Positions 6,174 to 6,251 of a stretch of DNA of 6,251 bases are shown in pieces. Within the stretch, counting starts at the first letter, position 1; the number at the start of each line of letters is the position of its first letter. A model generated the notes under the pieces. It ran no database searches and had not been told where the DNA came from. It worked only from the letters and a program-made list of their open reading frames with translations. The position numbers were made by a program, and so were the translations under genes. The DNA is from Blautia sp. (GTDB lineage Bacteria > Bacillota > Clostridia > Lachnospirales > Lachnospiraceae): NCBI GenBank assembly GCA_017515945.1, contig JAFWDX010000412.1, forward strand, positions 1 to 6,251, written 5' to 3'.

Positions 6174-6251
6174 TGAGTCAGGGGGACAGGTTCCTTTATG
6201 AGTCAGGGGGACAGGTTCCTTGACTCGCACTTAAGTGTGAGTCAAGGAACC
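6174..6251. repeat. REP-like palindromic repeat cluster, three units (last cut by window end)
   Basis: A unit without a right arm starts directly after the glucosidase stop (6174-6198, core GGGGACAGGTTCC). It is followed by a near-complete unit (6199-6227) and an inverted unit starting at 6238 that runs off the window. The last two face each other across the palindrome CACTTAAGTG (6228-6237), so 6214-6251 is a near-perfect 38-bp palindrome with a single mismatched pair. The segment 6199-6231 is an exact inverted copy of positions 1-33, including the flanking CGCACT that lies outside the core unit. Confidence 0.9.

Noticed and set aside
4545..6230. 561-codon open frame on the minus strand opposite the glucosidase
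   Set aside because: It is wholly antisense to a gene with complete GH13 motifs. Its start lies in repeat DNA, no ribosome binding site is evident, and its translation shows no recognisable domain.

Overview
The window fits a low-to-mid G+C Gram-positive anaerobe of the Bacillota, plausibly Clostridia/Lachnospiraceae. The clues are strong GGAGG-type ribosome binding sites, a consensus sigma-A-type promoter, a soluble PAS-histidine kinase-REC-REC hybrid, a CpsE/WbaP-like sugar-phosphate transferase and a GH13 subfamily 31-like alpha-glucosidase. This placement is inference from gene style, not a database match.

Layout. Positions 1-120 hold three short imperfectly palindromic repeat units. A 694-residue hybrid histidine kinase runs leftward (2202 to 118). 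A gene-poor stretch of about 640 bp follows (2203-2844). It holds a 65-bp inverted-repeat element, a roughly 133-bp MITE-like element with 23-bp terminal inverted repeats, and a good rightward promoter with a leader hairpin. Rightward from there lie a polyprenyl-phosphate sugar-1-phosphate transferase (2845-4293), a six-unit palindromic repeat array (4291-4456), a GH13 alpha-glucosidase (4482-6173), and three more repeat units (6174-6251, the last cut by the window edge).

How the parts may work together. The kinase and the transferase are divergent, so the kinase could act in the control of surface polysaccharide, but nothing in the sequence proves this. The transferase would start assembly of a lipid-linked glycan at the membrane. 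No glycosyltransferase, flippase or polymerase gene is beside it, so it is an orphan within this window. The glucosidase would break down short alpha-glucans in the cytoplasm. It has no visible promoter of its own and is separated from the transferase only by the repeat array.

The most striking signal is the repeat family. Its arms are TGAGTCA/TGACTCA and its core is GGGGACAGGTTCC or a CTGGG variant. A unit sits exactly at the 3' end of all three genes in the same sense orientation. In two genes the TGA stop codon is the first three bases of the repeat. The units look like REP/BIME elements of the kind mobilised by REP-associated tyrosine transposases, but no such transposase gene is in the window.
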